64,000 bases of DNA from Auanema rhodensis (Eukaryota; Nematoda; Chromadorea; Rhabditida; Rhabditidae), in contig OZ059900.1 of the NCBI GenBank assembly GCA_964057225.1, positions 14,709,638-14,773,637 of the forward strand, in the 5' to 3' direction. Position 1 is the stretch's first letter. The number at the start of each line of letters is the position of its first letter. Both the position numbers and the translations under genes were made by a program. Shown in pieces: positions 35,487-45,565 of the stretch. The notes under the pieces were generated by a model. The model was given only the letters and a program-made list of their open reading frames with translations, was not told the DNA's origin and searched no databases.

Positions 35487-35969
35487 ATGTCACTCCTTTT
35501 TGTCAATCATATGAAACAATCTAACCAGTTTCTTGGAGAACTGCTTACACGATACGAGATGGAAGTGAAGGACCTTCTTGGTATTCTGGTAGATTGCGAC
35601 TTCCACACTGAGGAAGAAGAGGAAACCCTCTCTTGCCTTATCATTTGCTGGACAAAAGTCCAACACCAATTCAAAGAATCGTTGAAAAATCATCAAGATA
35701 ACGAGAAAAAATTCCAAAAATTTCACGAAGCATCAGACAAAACGCTTCGTAAAGCATTAGACAAACAGTACATCGCCTTCACATCCGATGAAGACTTTGA
35801 ACCCAACATTAAAAAGGTTCAAAACGCCATTATTGAGCTTGACGAACACATCATGAAAGCCGAACGCATACTTAACAAAACCTACTCGCTTATCGCGACA
35901 ACACTGTCTCTAACATATATTGATTTATGGCCTACTTTACTCAAAGAGCTAATTGGAGTTTGGTGTTAA
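35487..35969 (+). pseudogene. Truncated gag-like frame
   Basis: A 160-codon frame about 270 bp after the primer site, starting at ATG (ACAAAAATGTCA). The first 130 or so residues are strongly charged and look helical, with an acidic run (EEEEE) near residue 42 and many Lys/Glu heptad-like stretches, as in the N-terminal part of many retrotransposon Gag proteins. I cannot place it in a family by motif. The frame runs through the fold-back junction at about residue 130. The last 30 codons are therefore inverted LTR and array sequence and not native protein. No nucleocapsid, protease or RT follows. Position after an LTR and primer site is the main support for calling it gag. Confidence 0.55.
35874..35899 (-). 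repeat. Fold-back inverted repeat, right arm
   Basis: Reverse complement of 34861-34886. The join with the gag-like frame lies in AACAAAA, which occurs on both sides of the junction, as expected for a microhomology-mediated template switch. Confidence 0.93.
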
Positions 35970-36206
35970 AATGAACAATTTATTAACGCTGACGTTCCGT
36001 TTTTTTTTCATCGTAATTGAGATAGAACATTTAAATTAAATGGAAATGTTTAAAAATTTAGAAAAAAAACACAAGCTCAAATCACTTTTGAAAAAACAGA
36101 AAGTTTAAAACAACCTTTTTTCTAATAATTATCTTTTTTATCCGACTTTTGGAAAAAAACAAAAATAGCATAACATTCAATAACGATGAATCCGAACAAA
36201 AACATT

Positions 36207-36278
36207 CTCCCCGGCCGGGAATTGAACCCGGGTCTCGCATGTGACAGACGCGGATACTCACCACTATACTACCGAGGA
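36207..36278 (-). tRNA. tRNA-Asp (GTC), copy M1
   Basis: Consensus sequence, T5 terminator; first gene of the inverted arm, mirror partner of P79. Confidence 0.95.
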
Positions 36279-36644
36279 TTGAATTTGCACTTAGAAACTT
36301 TCATTAAGAGTGTGAGTTTGAATTAAAGTAGAAAAATGAAACACTGTCTCTAACATATCTTGATTTATGGCCTACTTTACTCAAAGAGCTAATTGAAGTT
36401 TGGTGTTACAATTAACGATTGATAAACGCTGACGTATCAATTTTTTTCATCGTAATTAAGATAGAACACTTAAATTAAATAGAAATGTTTGAAAATTTAA
36501 AAATAATCACAAGCTCAAATCACTTTTGAGAAAGCAGAAAGTTTAAAACAATCTTTTTTCTAATAATTATCGTTTTTATCCGACTTTTTGAAGAAAACAA
36601 AAATAGCATAACATTCAATAACGATGAATCAGAACAAAAACATT

Positions 36645-36716
36645 CTCCCCGGCCGGGAATTGAACCCGGGTCTCGCATGTGACAGACGCGGATACTCACC
36701 ACTATACTACCGAGGA
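36645..36716 (-). tRNA. tRNA-Asp (GTC), copy M2
   Basis: Consensus sequence, T5 terminator. Confidence 0.95.
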
Positions 36717-37082
36717 TTGAATTTGCACTTAGAAACTTTCATTAAGAGTGTGAGTTTGAATTAAAGTAGAAAAATGAAACACTGTCTCTAACATATCTTG
36801 ATTTATGGCCTACTTTACCCAAAGAGCTAATTGAAGTTTGGTGTTACAATTAACGATTGATAAACGCTGACGTATCAATTTTTTTCATCGTAATTAAGAT
36901 AGAACACTTAAATTAAATAGAAATGTTTGAAAATTTAAAAATAATCACAAGCTCAAATCACTTTTGAAAAAACAGAAAGTTTAAAACAATCTTTTTTCTA
37001 ATAATTATCGTTTTTATCCGACTTTTTGAAGAAAACAAAAATAGCATAACATTCAATAACGATGAATCAGAACAAAAACATT

Positions 37083-37154
37083 CTCCCCGGCCGGGAATTA
37101 AACCCGGGTCTCGCATGTGACAGACGCGGATACTCACCACTATACTACCGAGGT
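37083..37154 (-). tRNA. tRNA-Asp (GTC), copy M3, C56T
   Basis: T loop reads TTTAATT: C56, needed for the G19-C56 pair and the B box, is lost. Likely inactive. Confidence 0.75.
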
Positions 37155-37521
37155 TTGAATTTGCACTTAGAAACTTTCATTAAGAGTGTGAGTTTGAATT
37201 AAAGTAGAAAAATGAAACACTGTCTCTAACATATATTGATTTATGGCCTACTTTACTCAAAGAGCTAATTGAAGTTTGGTGTTAAAATGAACAATTGATT
37301 AACGCTGACGTTCCGTTTTTTTTTCATCGTAATTGAGATAGAACATTTAAATTAAATGGAAATGTTTAAAAATTTAGTAAATATCACAAGCTCAAATTAC
37401 TTTTGAAAAAACAGAAAGTTTAAAACAACCTTTTTTCTAATGATTATCTTTTTTATCCGACTTTCGGAAGAAAACAAAAATAGCATAACATTCAATAACG
37501 ATGAATCAGAACAAAAACATT

Positions 37522-37593
37522 CTCCCCGGCCGGGAATTAAACCCGGGTCTCGCATGTGACAGACGCGGATACTCACCACTATACTACCGAGGT
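37522..37593 (-). tRNA. tRNA-Asp (GTC), copy M4, C56T
   Basis: Same T-loop change as M3. Confidence 0.75.
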
Positions 37594-37960
37594 TTGAATT
37601 TGCACTTAGAAACTTTCATTAAGAGTGTGAGTTTGAATTAAAGTAGAAAAATGAAACACTGTCTCTAACATATATTGATTTATGGCCTACTTTACTCAAA
37701 GAGCTAATTGAAGTTTGGTGTTAAAATGAACAATTGATTAACGCTGACGTTCCGTTTTTTTTTCATCGTAATTGAGATAGAACATTTAAATTAAATGGAA
37801 ATGTTTAAAAATTTAGTAAATATCACAAGCTTAAATCACTTTTGAAAAAACAGAAAGTTTAAAACAACCTTTTTTCTAATAATTATCTTTTTTATCCGAC
37901 TTTTGGAAAAAAACAAAAACAGCATAACATTCAATAACGATGAATCAGAACAAAAACATT

Positions 37961-38032
37961 CTCCCCGGCCGGGAATTGAACCCGGGTCTTGCATGTGACA
38001 GACGCGGATACTCACCACTATACTACCGAGGA
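37961..38032 (-). tRNA. tRNA-Asp (GTC), copy M5, anticodon-stem mismatch
   Basis: ATGCA replaces ATGCG, so C27 faces A43. Confidence 0.8.
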
Positions 38033-38399
38033 TTGAATTTGCACCTAGAAACTTTCATTAAGAGTGTGAGTTTGAAATAAAGTAGAAAAATGAAACACTG
38101 TCTCTAACATATCTTGATTTATGGCCTACTTTACTCAAAGAGCTAATTGAAGTTTGGTGTTACAATTAACGATTGATAAACGCTGACGTATCAATTTTTT
38201 TCATCGTAATTAAGATAGAACACTTAAATTAAATAGAAATGTTTGAAAATTTAAAAAAAAATCACAAGCTCAAACCACTTTTGAAAAAGCAGAAAGTTTA
38301 AAACAATCTTTTTTCTAATAATTATCGTTTTTATCCGACTTTTTGAAGAAAACAAAAATAGCATAACATTCAATAACGATGAATCAGAACAAAAACATT

Positions 38400-38471
38400 C
38401 TCCCCGGCCGGGAATTGAACCCGGGTCTCGCATGTGACAGACGCGGATACTCACCACTATACTACCGAGGA
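38400..38471 (-). tRNA. tRNA-Asp (GTC), copy M6
   Basis: Consensus sequence, T5 terminator. Confidence 0.95.
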
Positions 38472-38837
38472 TTGAATTTGCACTTAGAAACTTTCATTAA
38501 GAGTGTGAGTTTGAATTAAAGTAGAAAAATGAAACACTGTCTCTAACATATCTTGTTTTATGGCCTACTTTACACAAAGAGCTAATTGAAGTTTGGTGTT
38601 ACAATTAACGATTGATAAACGCTGACGTATCAATTTTTTTCATCGTAATTAAGATAGAACACTTAAATTAAATAGAAATGTTTGAAAATTTAAAAAAAAT
38701 CACAAGCTCAAATCACTTTTGAAAAAGCAGAAAGTTTAAAACAATCTTTTTTCTAATAATTATCGTTTTTATCCGACTTTTTGAAGAAAACAAAAATAGC
38801 ATAACATTCAATAACGATGAATCAGAACAAAAACATT

Positions 38838-38909
38838 CTCCCCGGCCGGGAATTAAACCCGGGTCTCGCATGTGACAGACGCGGATACTCACCACTATAC
38901 TACCGAGGT
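38838..38909 (-). tRNA. tRNA-Asp (GTC), copy M7, C56T
   Basis: Same T-loop change as M3. Confidence 0.75.
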
Positions 38910-39277
38910 TTGAATTTGCACTTAGAAACTTTCATTAAGAGTGTGAGTTTGAATTAAAGTAGAAAAATGAAACACTGTCTCTAACATATATTGATTTATG
39001 GCCTACTTTACTCAAAGAGCTAATTGAAGTTTGGTGTTAAAATGAACAATTGATTAACGCTGACGTTCCGTTTTTTTTTCATCGTAATTGAGATAGAACA
39101 TTTAAATTAAATGAAAATGTTTAAAAATTTAGAAAAAAAACACAAGCTTAAATCACTTTTGAAAAAACAGAAAGTTTAAAACAACCTTTTTTCTAATAAT
39201 TATCTTTTTTATCCGACTTTTGGAAAAAAACAAAAACAGCATAACATTCAATAACGATGAATCAGAACAAAAACATT

Positions 39278-39349
39278 CTCCCCGGCCGGGAATTGAACCC
39301 GGGTCTCGCATGTGACAGACGCGGATACTCACCACTATACTACCGAGGA
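39278..39349 (-). tRNA. tRNA-Asp (GTC), copy M8
   Basis: Consensus sequence; the 5' flank reads TTTAATCC instead of TTCAATCC. Confidence 0.95.
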
Positions 39350-39716
39350 TTAAATTTGCACCTAGAAACTTTCATTAAGAGTGTGAGTTTGAATTAAAGT
39401 AGAAAAATGAAACACTGTCTCTAACATATCTTGATTTATGGCCTACTTTACTCAAAGAGCTAATTGAAGTTTGGTGTTACAATTAACGATTGATAAACGC
39501 TGACGTATCAATTTTTTTCATCGTAATTAAGATAGAACACTTAAATTAAATAGAAATGTTTGAAAATTTAAAAAAAAATCACAAGCTCAAACCACTTTTG
39601 AAAAAGCAGAAAGTTTAAAACAATCTTTTTTCTAATAATTATCGTCTTTATCCGACTTTTTGAAGAAAACAAAAATAGCATAACATTCAATAACGATGAA
39701 TCAGAACAAAAACATT

Positions 39717-39788
39717 CTCCCCGGCCGGGAATTGAACCCGGGTCTCGCATGTGACAGACGCGGATACTCACCACTATACTACCGAGGA
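39717..39788 (-). tRNA. tRNA-Asp (GTC), copy M9
   Basis: Consensus sequence, T5 terminator. Confidence 0.95.
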
Positions 39789-40154
39789 TTGAATTTGCAT
39801 TTAGAAACTTTCATTAAGAGTGTGAGTTTGAATTAAAGTAGAAAAATGAAACACTGTCTCTAACATATCTTGATTTATGGCCTACTTTACCCAAAGAGCT
39901 AATTGAAGTTTGGTGTTACAATTAACGATTGATAAACGCTGACGTATCAATTTTTTTCATCGTAATTAAGATAGAACACTTAAATTAAATAGAAATGTTT
40001 GAAAATTTAAAAATAATCACAAGCTCAAATCACTTTTGAAAAAGCAGAAAGTTTAAAACAATCTTTTTTCTAATAATTATCGTTTTTATCCGACTTTTTG
40101 AAGAAAACAAAAAAAGCATAACTTTCAATAACGATGAATCAGAACAAAAACATT

Positions 40155-40226
40155 CTCCCCGGCCGGGAATTGAACCCGGGTCTCGCATGTGACAGACGCG
40201 GATACTCACCACTATACTACCGAGGA
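40155..40226 (-). tRNA. tRNA-Asp (GTC), copy M10
   Basis: Consensus sequence, T5 terminator. Confidence 0.95.
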
Positions 40227-40592
40227 TTGAATTTGCACTTAGAAACTTTCATTAAGAGTGTGAGTTTGAATTAAAGTAGGAAAATGAAACACTGTCTCTA
40301 ACATATCTTGTTTTATGGCCTACTTTACACAAAGAGCTAATTGAAGTTTGGTGTTACAATTAACGATTGATAAACGCTGACGTATCAATTTTTTTCATCG
40401 TAATTAAGATAGAACACTTAAATTAAATAAAAATGTTTGAAAATTTAAAAAAAATCACAAGCTCAAATCACTTTTGAAAAAGCAGAAAGTTTAAAACAAT
40501 CTTTTTTCTAATAATTATCGTTTTTATCCGACTTTTTGAAGAAAACAAAAATAGCATAACATTCAATAACGATGAATCAGAACAAAAACATT

Positions 40593-40664
40593 CTCCCCGG
40601 CCGGGAATTGAACCCGGGTCTCGCATGTGACAGACGCGGATACTCACCACTATACTACCGAGGA
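40593..40664 (-). tRNA. tRNA-Asp (GTC), copy M11
   Basis: Consensus sequence, T5 terminator. Confidence 0.95.
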
Positions 40665-41031
40665 TTGAATTTGCACTTAGAAACTTTCATTAAGAGTGTG
40701 AGTTTGAATTAAAGTAGAAAAATGAAACACTGTCTCTAACATATCTTGATTTATGGCCTACTTTACTCAAAGAGCTAATTGAAGTTTGGTGTTACAATTA
40801 ACGATTGATTAACGCTGACGTTTCAATTTTTTTCATCGTAATTAAGATAGAACACTTAAATTATATAGAAATGTTTGAAAATTTAAAAAAAAATAACAAG
40901 CTCAAATCACTTTTGAAAAAGCAGAAAGTTTAAAACAATCTTTTTTCTAGTAATTATCGTTTTTATCCGACTTTTTGAAGAAAACAAAAATAGCATAACA
41001 TTCAATAACGATGAATCAGAACAAAAACATT

Positions 41032-41103
41032 CTCCCCGGCCGGGAATTGAACCCGGGTCTCGCATGTGACAGACGCGGATACTCACCACTATACTACCGA
41101 GGA
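41032..41103 (-). tRNA. tRNA-Asp (GTC), copy M12
   Basis: Consensus sequence; the 5' flank carries TTTTTGAGTGC. Confidence 0.95.
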
Positions 41104-41471
41104 TTGAATTTGCACTCAAAAACTTTCATTAAGAGTGTGAGTTTGAATTAAAGTAGAAAAATGAAACACTTTCTCTAACATATCTTGATTTATGGCCTAC
41201 TTTACTCAAAGAGCTAATTGAAGTTTGGTGTTAAAATGAACAATTGATTAACGCTGACGTTCCGTTTTTTTTTCATCGTAATTGAGATAGAACATTTAAA
41301 TTAAATGGAAATGTTTAAAAATTTAGAAAAAAAACACAAGCTCAAACCACTTTTGAAAAAGCAGAAAGTTTAAAACAATCTTTTTTCTAATAATGATCGT
41401 CTTTATCCGATTTTTGGAAAAAAACAAAAATAGCATAACATTCAATAACGATGAATCAGAACAAAAACATT

Positions 41472-41543
41472 CTCCCCGGCCGGGAATTGAACCCGGGTCT
41501 CGCATGTGACAGACGCGGATACTCACCACTATACTACCGAGGA
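41472..41543 (-). tRNA. tRNA-Asp (GTC), copy M13
   Basis: Consensus sequence; unit type shared with M26. Confidence 0.95.
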
Positions 41544-41910
41544 TTGAATTTGCACTTAGAAACTTTCATTAAGAGTGTGAGTTTGAATTAAAGTAGAAAA
41601 ATGAAACACTGTCTCTAACATATCTTGATTTATGGCCTACTTTACTCAAAGAGCTAATTGAAGTTTGGTGTTACAATTAACGATTGATAAACGCTGACGT
41701 ATCAATTTTTTTCATCGTAATTAAGATAGAACACTTAAATTAAATAGAAATGTTTGAAAATTTAAAAAAAAATCACAAGCTCAAACCACTTTTGAAAAAG
41801 CAGAAAGTTTAAAACAATCTTTTTTCTAATAATGATCGTCTTTATCCGACTTTTTGAAGAAAACAAAAATAGCATAACATTCAATAACGATGAATCAGAA
41901 CAAAAACATT

Positions 41911-41982
41911 CTCCCCGGCCGGGAATTGAACCCGGGTCTCGCATGTGACAGACGCGGATACTCACCACTATACTACCGAGGA
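41911..41982 (-). tRNA. tRNA-Asp (GTC), copy M14
   Basis: Consensus sequence; its 5' end lies 28 bp from the target duplication of the Gypsy-type provirus. Confidence 0.95.
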
Positions 41983-42010
41983 TTGAATTTGCACTTAGAA
42001 ACTTTCATTA

Positions 42011-42014
42011 AGAG
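42011..42014. other. Target site duplication, left (AGAG)
   Basis: AGAG precedes the 5' LTR and is repeated after the 3' LTR. The undisrupted unit reads TTAAGAGTGTGAG at this place. Four-base duplications are usual for insect Gypsy elements. Confidence 0.9.
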
Positions 42015-42372
42015 CGTTCCATTCGAATGATCAATGCATTACATTCATATGACGAAGCTGTAGCAGGCGGGTTAGAGTCAGAGAATGCGAGACTGAGAGA
42101 AGACGACCCGCCCTTTTCCATATTACAACACTTCAGCTTTGCCTCAGGGACGATCATGGATGGTTGGTCGTTCTCTCTCTGTTCTCTATTAGTTTAACCT
42201 TTACTTAGTTATATGTATCTTATTGTAATCACGTAGATATAATAAACCAATCTTTCTCGAGTCTTATGTTTATCCTTATGCTCCATGTTTAACCGCTACA
42301 TCTGGAATACTACCACGCTCATCTTGTAGACTCCATTGGTCTGTAAGATCGACGCGGGAGCATAACGGAACG
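42015..42372 (+). repeat. 5' LTR of the Gypsy-type provirus
   Basis: 358 bp with perfect 6-bp inverted ends (CGTTCC...GGAACG) instead of the usual TG...CA. It contains a CT-rich stretch, a GGCGGGT/ACCCGCC inverted repeat, and AATAAA at 42241-42246 within ATATAATAAA. It differs from the 3' LTR at 42091 and 42143 only. Confidence 0.95.
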
Positions 42373-42385
42373 TGGAGGTTCCACC
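42373..42385 (+). other. Primer binding site, tRNA-Gln
   Basis: TGGAGGTTCCACC directly abuts the 5' LTR and is complementary to the 3' end of metazoan tRNA-Gln plus CCA (GGTGGAACCT-CCA), a 13-nt match. Confidence 0.8.
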
Positions 42386-43819
42386 TCGAACTTATCACAA
42401 TTTTTTTTTCTTCCTTCTCTCTAATGTTTGTGTTGTTAATTTATTTTCAAATCTCTTTCATCTCTTTTTTTCTCATACCATCTACTCTATGTCTTAACAC
42501 AATACGGAGGGGCCAACAACGTTAAATGGGAACAGAGGCAAGGAATCCTTTTTTTTTAAAGAAGGATTATACGTTTCGAGATTATTATTTTCCCGTTTGT
42601 TCACAAAAATTCTTTCGTCTGAACCTTTAAATTTCGTATCCTTGCTTATAACATCTGAAATGCTCTGTTACCCAACCTTGAAGCTTGATGAGGGCTTTAG
42701 GCTGAATTAGTGAACAAATTCACCTAAAGTAATTGTTATTTTGTATTTCCCACGCCTTCTCCTTTTTAAGGATTAATTTTGGCTTCAAGGAAAGTATAAC
42801 TTCGGTTATATCTTTATATTTCGTGGATGAAGTTTGTTTTGCGAATCAGGACTATTTTATTTTGCGTTACGATTTCGTTCAGACAAATTTTGCTTCTAAC
42901 ATCCTAAATTTATAATCAGTACGCATGAAAAAAATTACACGGGAAACCTCACCAAAAAGGGAGGATTGTTAATTTATAGATCGCTATAGTCCGAAAAATC
43001 CTGTTGAAAAATGTTATCTCGAATTTGAATCATGATTAACACAGGTCGTGTTGGCTAAAGCATATCGGTTTGGATTTTCTCCCCTTACTGAATGTCACCT
43101 TCCTCATACCGTTATTGTTGTTCAGAAGCATAAGACTCACGCATTGAACCTTATTCCAACATTAATACTAGTTCTTGTAATATTTAGCCATTTAACTCTG
43201 CTTTTATTTCAAAATTCGATTTCTGATCACGAAATACCTACATTCATCATTGCGAAACGCTCTTTTGTAAAACTAATATTACGAATCCCATGACTTTTGT
43301 TACAACGAAACATGCGAGCTAGACCAAACGTATTTGAAAACCAGATTGTAAAGAAACAAAAATTATTTTTGGTCACAAAAGAGAAATTGGTGCACATTTA
43401 TTGTTAAACTGCTCTTTTATCAAAAGCATGTTACGAATTACACCATAAGTTTTGTTGCAAGATGACACACCACATGGTCGAGAAACTAGTGTAACAAAAC
43501 ATAAGTTTAGTCAGCATGAGGAAAATGGTTGCATACAAATCAGTAAAATGTGCTGTAATTGAACGAATATTACGAATTACACTAAACGTTTTGTAAAATA
43601 ACAGCTTGGTCACCCCAGATGTTTTGTGAATCAGATTTTCAACTACAGAGAAAATACGGAGAGCACCAGAGTCCCGATATCACAGAGTAGAAGGCGGATC
43701 CATCGCCATTGGCCAAGGCATCGACCTCATTCTCACAAGTTGTCGATACGACACCGGTCGCTCTCCAAAGCCCTTCTCATTTTGCCTACATCCTCATCCT
43801 TATTCACCGCATTCTTTAA
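42386..43819 (+). other. Untranslated leader of the provirus
   Basis: About 1.4 kb of AT-rich sequence with no convincing coding frame; short frames here lack motifs. From about 43259 it holds three imperfect repeats about 150 bp apart, each with a TTACGAAT core followed by CA/CT-rich bases and a GTTTTGT-like run. It would contain packaging and perhaps splice signals, which I cannot locate. Confidence 0.6.
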
Positions 43820-43882
43820 CGTCTCAACATCCCACACGTTACCAAGCACTCAAGGTTTTTTCAAACCAAGAGTTCTAGCAAG

Positions 43883-45457
43883 GTGGCTAAGAGATTCCAT
43901 TCAGCCGTACCTATAAGTACGCATTTCGATTCCCAAGACTCAGCTCCCTTTACCAGAAGTCGAGCTCGAGCTCAAGACGTCGCTATATTAGAAGAGGAGC
44001 AGAAAGTCGACAAGAAGCCGGATAATTTCCTTATTCCTACTACTGATTCTGTCTCACCTACTGAACAACTAGGCGACCCGGACTACGTACCTACTATAGA
44101 AGAAGAACTATCAATCATTGTGGAGGAACAAACACCGATCACTCCTAAAAAGGTACGCTCCTCTAATTCTAATAAAAATAAGAAAAATCAAAACATCAGC
44201 GACGCTTCTCAGTCTCTCTCACTAACCGAACCAACCGATTCCCCTTTACTTTCAAAAACTTCTAGCGCGGGCGGGCTTAGTTCTCTTAGAAACATTGTTA
44301 CTGATCTTTTTAACCTTTCGCCTAAAGATAAAACTTTCAACACCAAGCGCAAAAGCAGATATTCATCAGTCCCTAACATTAATATCTCACCAATTCAACC
44401 ACCTGCGCTAAATACCAGTATTCATCAAACTTCTACTCCCATCTTAACAACAACAGACTCACTTCCTAAGGCACCCAATAGACCTATTCCATCCACGCAA
44501 ACAACCCCTATTTTGGAGACCCCACCAATAACAGGTAGAACGATCAAAATACCATCTACCCGTACAAATAACATCATGACGGAAGCTGTTTCCTCACTAC
44601 CTGGGGCAGGGAAAACAACAATCGCGCAAGCCTTACTTTGGCCTTACTGTCCAACTTACGACGGCAGTCGTAACTTCCGTGATTTTACGGGTAAATTCAA
44701 CTTGTTTGCTAATGCCATTGGCCTTGTTATCCCTAAAAGGTTAGCACTTCTTCCTTTGCTTCTCAAAAATGAAGCAGCAGAAGAAGCTTACAGACAAGTT
44801 CCTGAACAACTTAAAACAACTGGTTCGTGGAATGATCTGATTAGAGCACTAACATCGAAGCTCTGCCCTGAATATAACCAAGACCCTGCACTTATTAACC
44901 TTCAAAACACCACGCAAGGGGAATTGACAATTGATGCATACGCCCAAGCATTAAGAACAATGGCATTGAGTGCATTTGCATCTGATGACCCACATAAAGA
45001 TCAAATACTGAGATCAACATTCCTCAGAGGACTTAAAAATTCTCTAAAACCAGCTGTGATCCGAGCAAAGCCAAAATCCTTCACAGAAGCGATTGAAGCA
45101 GCTCGCTGGGAGGAATCGATAGTGAACCAAACAACAGACACGCAATCGATGTTGGTCAACGCTGTGAACAAAGCACTAGCACCCTTTGCGCGTAATGATG
45201 AGAGACGAGATAGCCAAACATTTAATCGCAATTATCAACGCGATAACCAAATGATAAGAAACAATCAAAATTATCAAAATTATCAAAATTATCAAAAAAA
45301 TAAAAACTTTTCTAATTTCAATAATAATCGAAACCGTTACGGTTCTTTCGCTAATAATAATCGCCGTACAAATTATAACGAACAAGATAATAGGCAATCG
45401 AGTTCTGATTGGCATCAAAGAAATTATAATTTTCGTCATAACAACCAACGAGGTTGA
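43883..45457 (+). CDS. gag: Gag polyprotein, capsid domain with Asn/Arg-rich tail
   Basis: 524 codons to the TGA at 45455. The structural protein should assemble the particle and bind genomic RNA. Residues 1-250 are polar and Ser/Thr/Pro-rich. Residues about 251-420 form the retrotransposon Gag (capsid) domain, with the typical tyrosine-tryptophan-rich entry (LWPYCPTYDG, FRDFTGKFNLF) and repeated helices. The tail (about 440-524) is rich in Asn, Arg, Tyr and Gln with repeated NYQ units and has no CCHC zinc knuckle, so RNA binding would rely on basic residues. The frame opens at 43820 but has no ATG before codon 233 (44577); GTG at 43883 is only the first near-cognate codon. Initiation may use splicing, a non-AUG codon or an upstream frameshift. 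The frame continues in phase after the TGA with 36 more Asn/Arg-rich codons, so the stop may be a point mutation or a readthrough site. Confidence 0.88.
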   Translation: MAKRFHSAVPISTHFDSQDSAPFTRSRARAQDVAILEEEQKVDKKPDNFLIPTTDSVSPTEQLGDPDYVPTIEEELSIIVEEQTPITPKKVRSSNSNKNKKNQNISDASQSLSLTEPTDSPLLSKTSSAGGLSSLRNIVTDLFNLSPKDKTFNTKRKSRYSSVPNINISPIQPPALNTSIHQTSTPILTTTDSLPKAPNRPIPSTQTTPILETPPITGRTIKIPSTRTNNIMTEAVSSLPGAGKTTIAQALLWPYCPTYDGSRNFRDFTGKFNLFANAIGLVIPKRLALLPLLLKNEAAEEAYRQVPEQLKTTGSWNDLIRALTSKLCPEYNQDPALINLQNTTQGELTIDAYAQALRTMALSAFASDDPHKDQILRSTFLRGLKNSLKPAVIRAKPKSFTEAIEAARWEESIVNQTTDTQSMLVNAVNKALAPFARNDERRDSQTFNRNYQRDNQMIRNNQNYQNYQNYQKNKNFSNFNNNRNRYGSFANNNRRTNYNEQDNRQSSSDWHQRNYNFRHNNQRG

Positions 45458-45565
45458 TTCAATAACAACAACGGACAAAGAAGAGTTCAATTCAAAAATC
45501 CAAGAGACAACTCAAGAGGAAGAGATAGAAGCTCAACAAGAATAAACTCTGTCACTCTTTCGCCT

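Larger units (their letters stand above)
34857..35899 (+). mobile_element. Truncated, folded-back LTR retroelement (BEL/Pao-like?)
   Basis: Sits at the point where the tRNA array changes strand. It holds one LTR-like segment starting TGTTG, a tRNA-Gly-type primer site and the first part of a gag-like frame. The end is abrupt: at 35874 the sequence turns into the reverse complement of the LTR start and runs back out into inverted array. RT, integrase and the 3' LTR are missing. The TGTTG start and tRNA-Gly primer would fit BEL/Pao, but with no pol the family call is weak. Confidence 0.7.
35900..42014 (-). repeat. Tandem tRNA-Asp satellite array, inverted arm, proximal part (14 genes)
   Basis: Same repeat unit in reverse orientation, with 14 complete tRNA-Asp genes. 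The first partial unit (35900-36206) is a near-exact reverse complement of the last unit of the plus arm (34554-34860), sharing even the rare ATCAATATATG spelling. The two arms therefore form a long imperfect palindrome around a 1-kb spacer. The arm is interrupted at 42014 by the Gypsy-type provirus. Confidence 0.96.

Noticed and set aside
34861..35899. DNA transposon defined by the 26-bp inverted repeats
   Set aside because: There is no transposase or target duplication, and the inverted symmetry continues into the array, so a fold-back rearrangement of an LTR element explains it better.
42733..43613. Short frames in the provirus leader (60-81 residues)
   Set aside because: AT-rich, no motifs, and opposite strands are equally open.
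43626..43916. 96-residue frame overlapping the start of gag
   Set aside because: Low-complexity composition and no ATG at its listed start; kept only as a possible clue to how gag begins.
44583..44640. Walker-A-like string GAGKTT in gag
   Set aside because: The spacing does not fit the full motif and it sits in a disordered region before the capsid domain; taken as chance.
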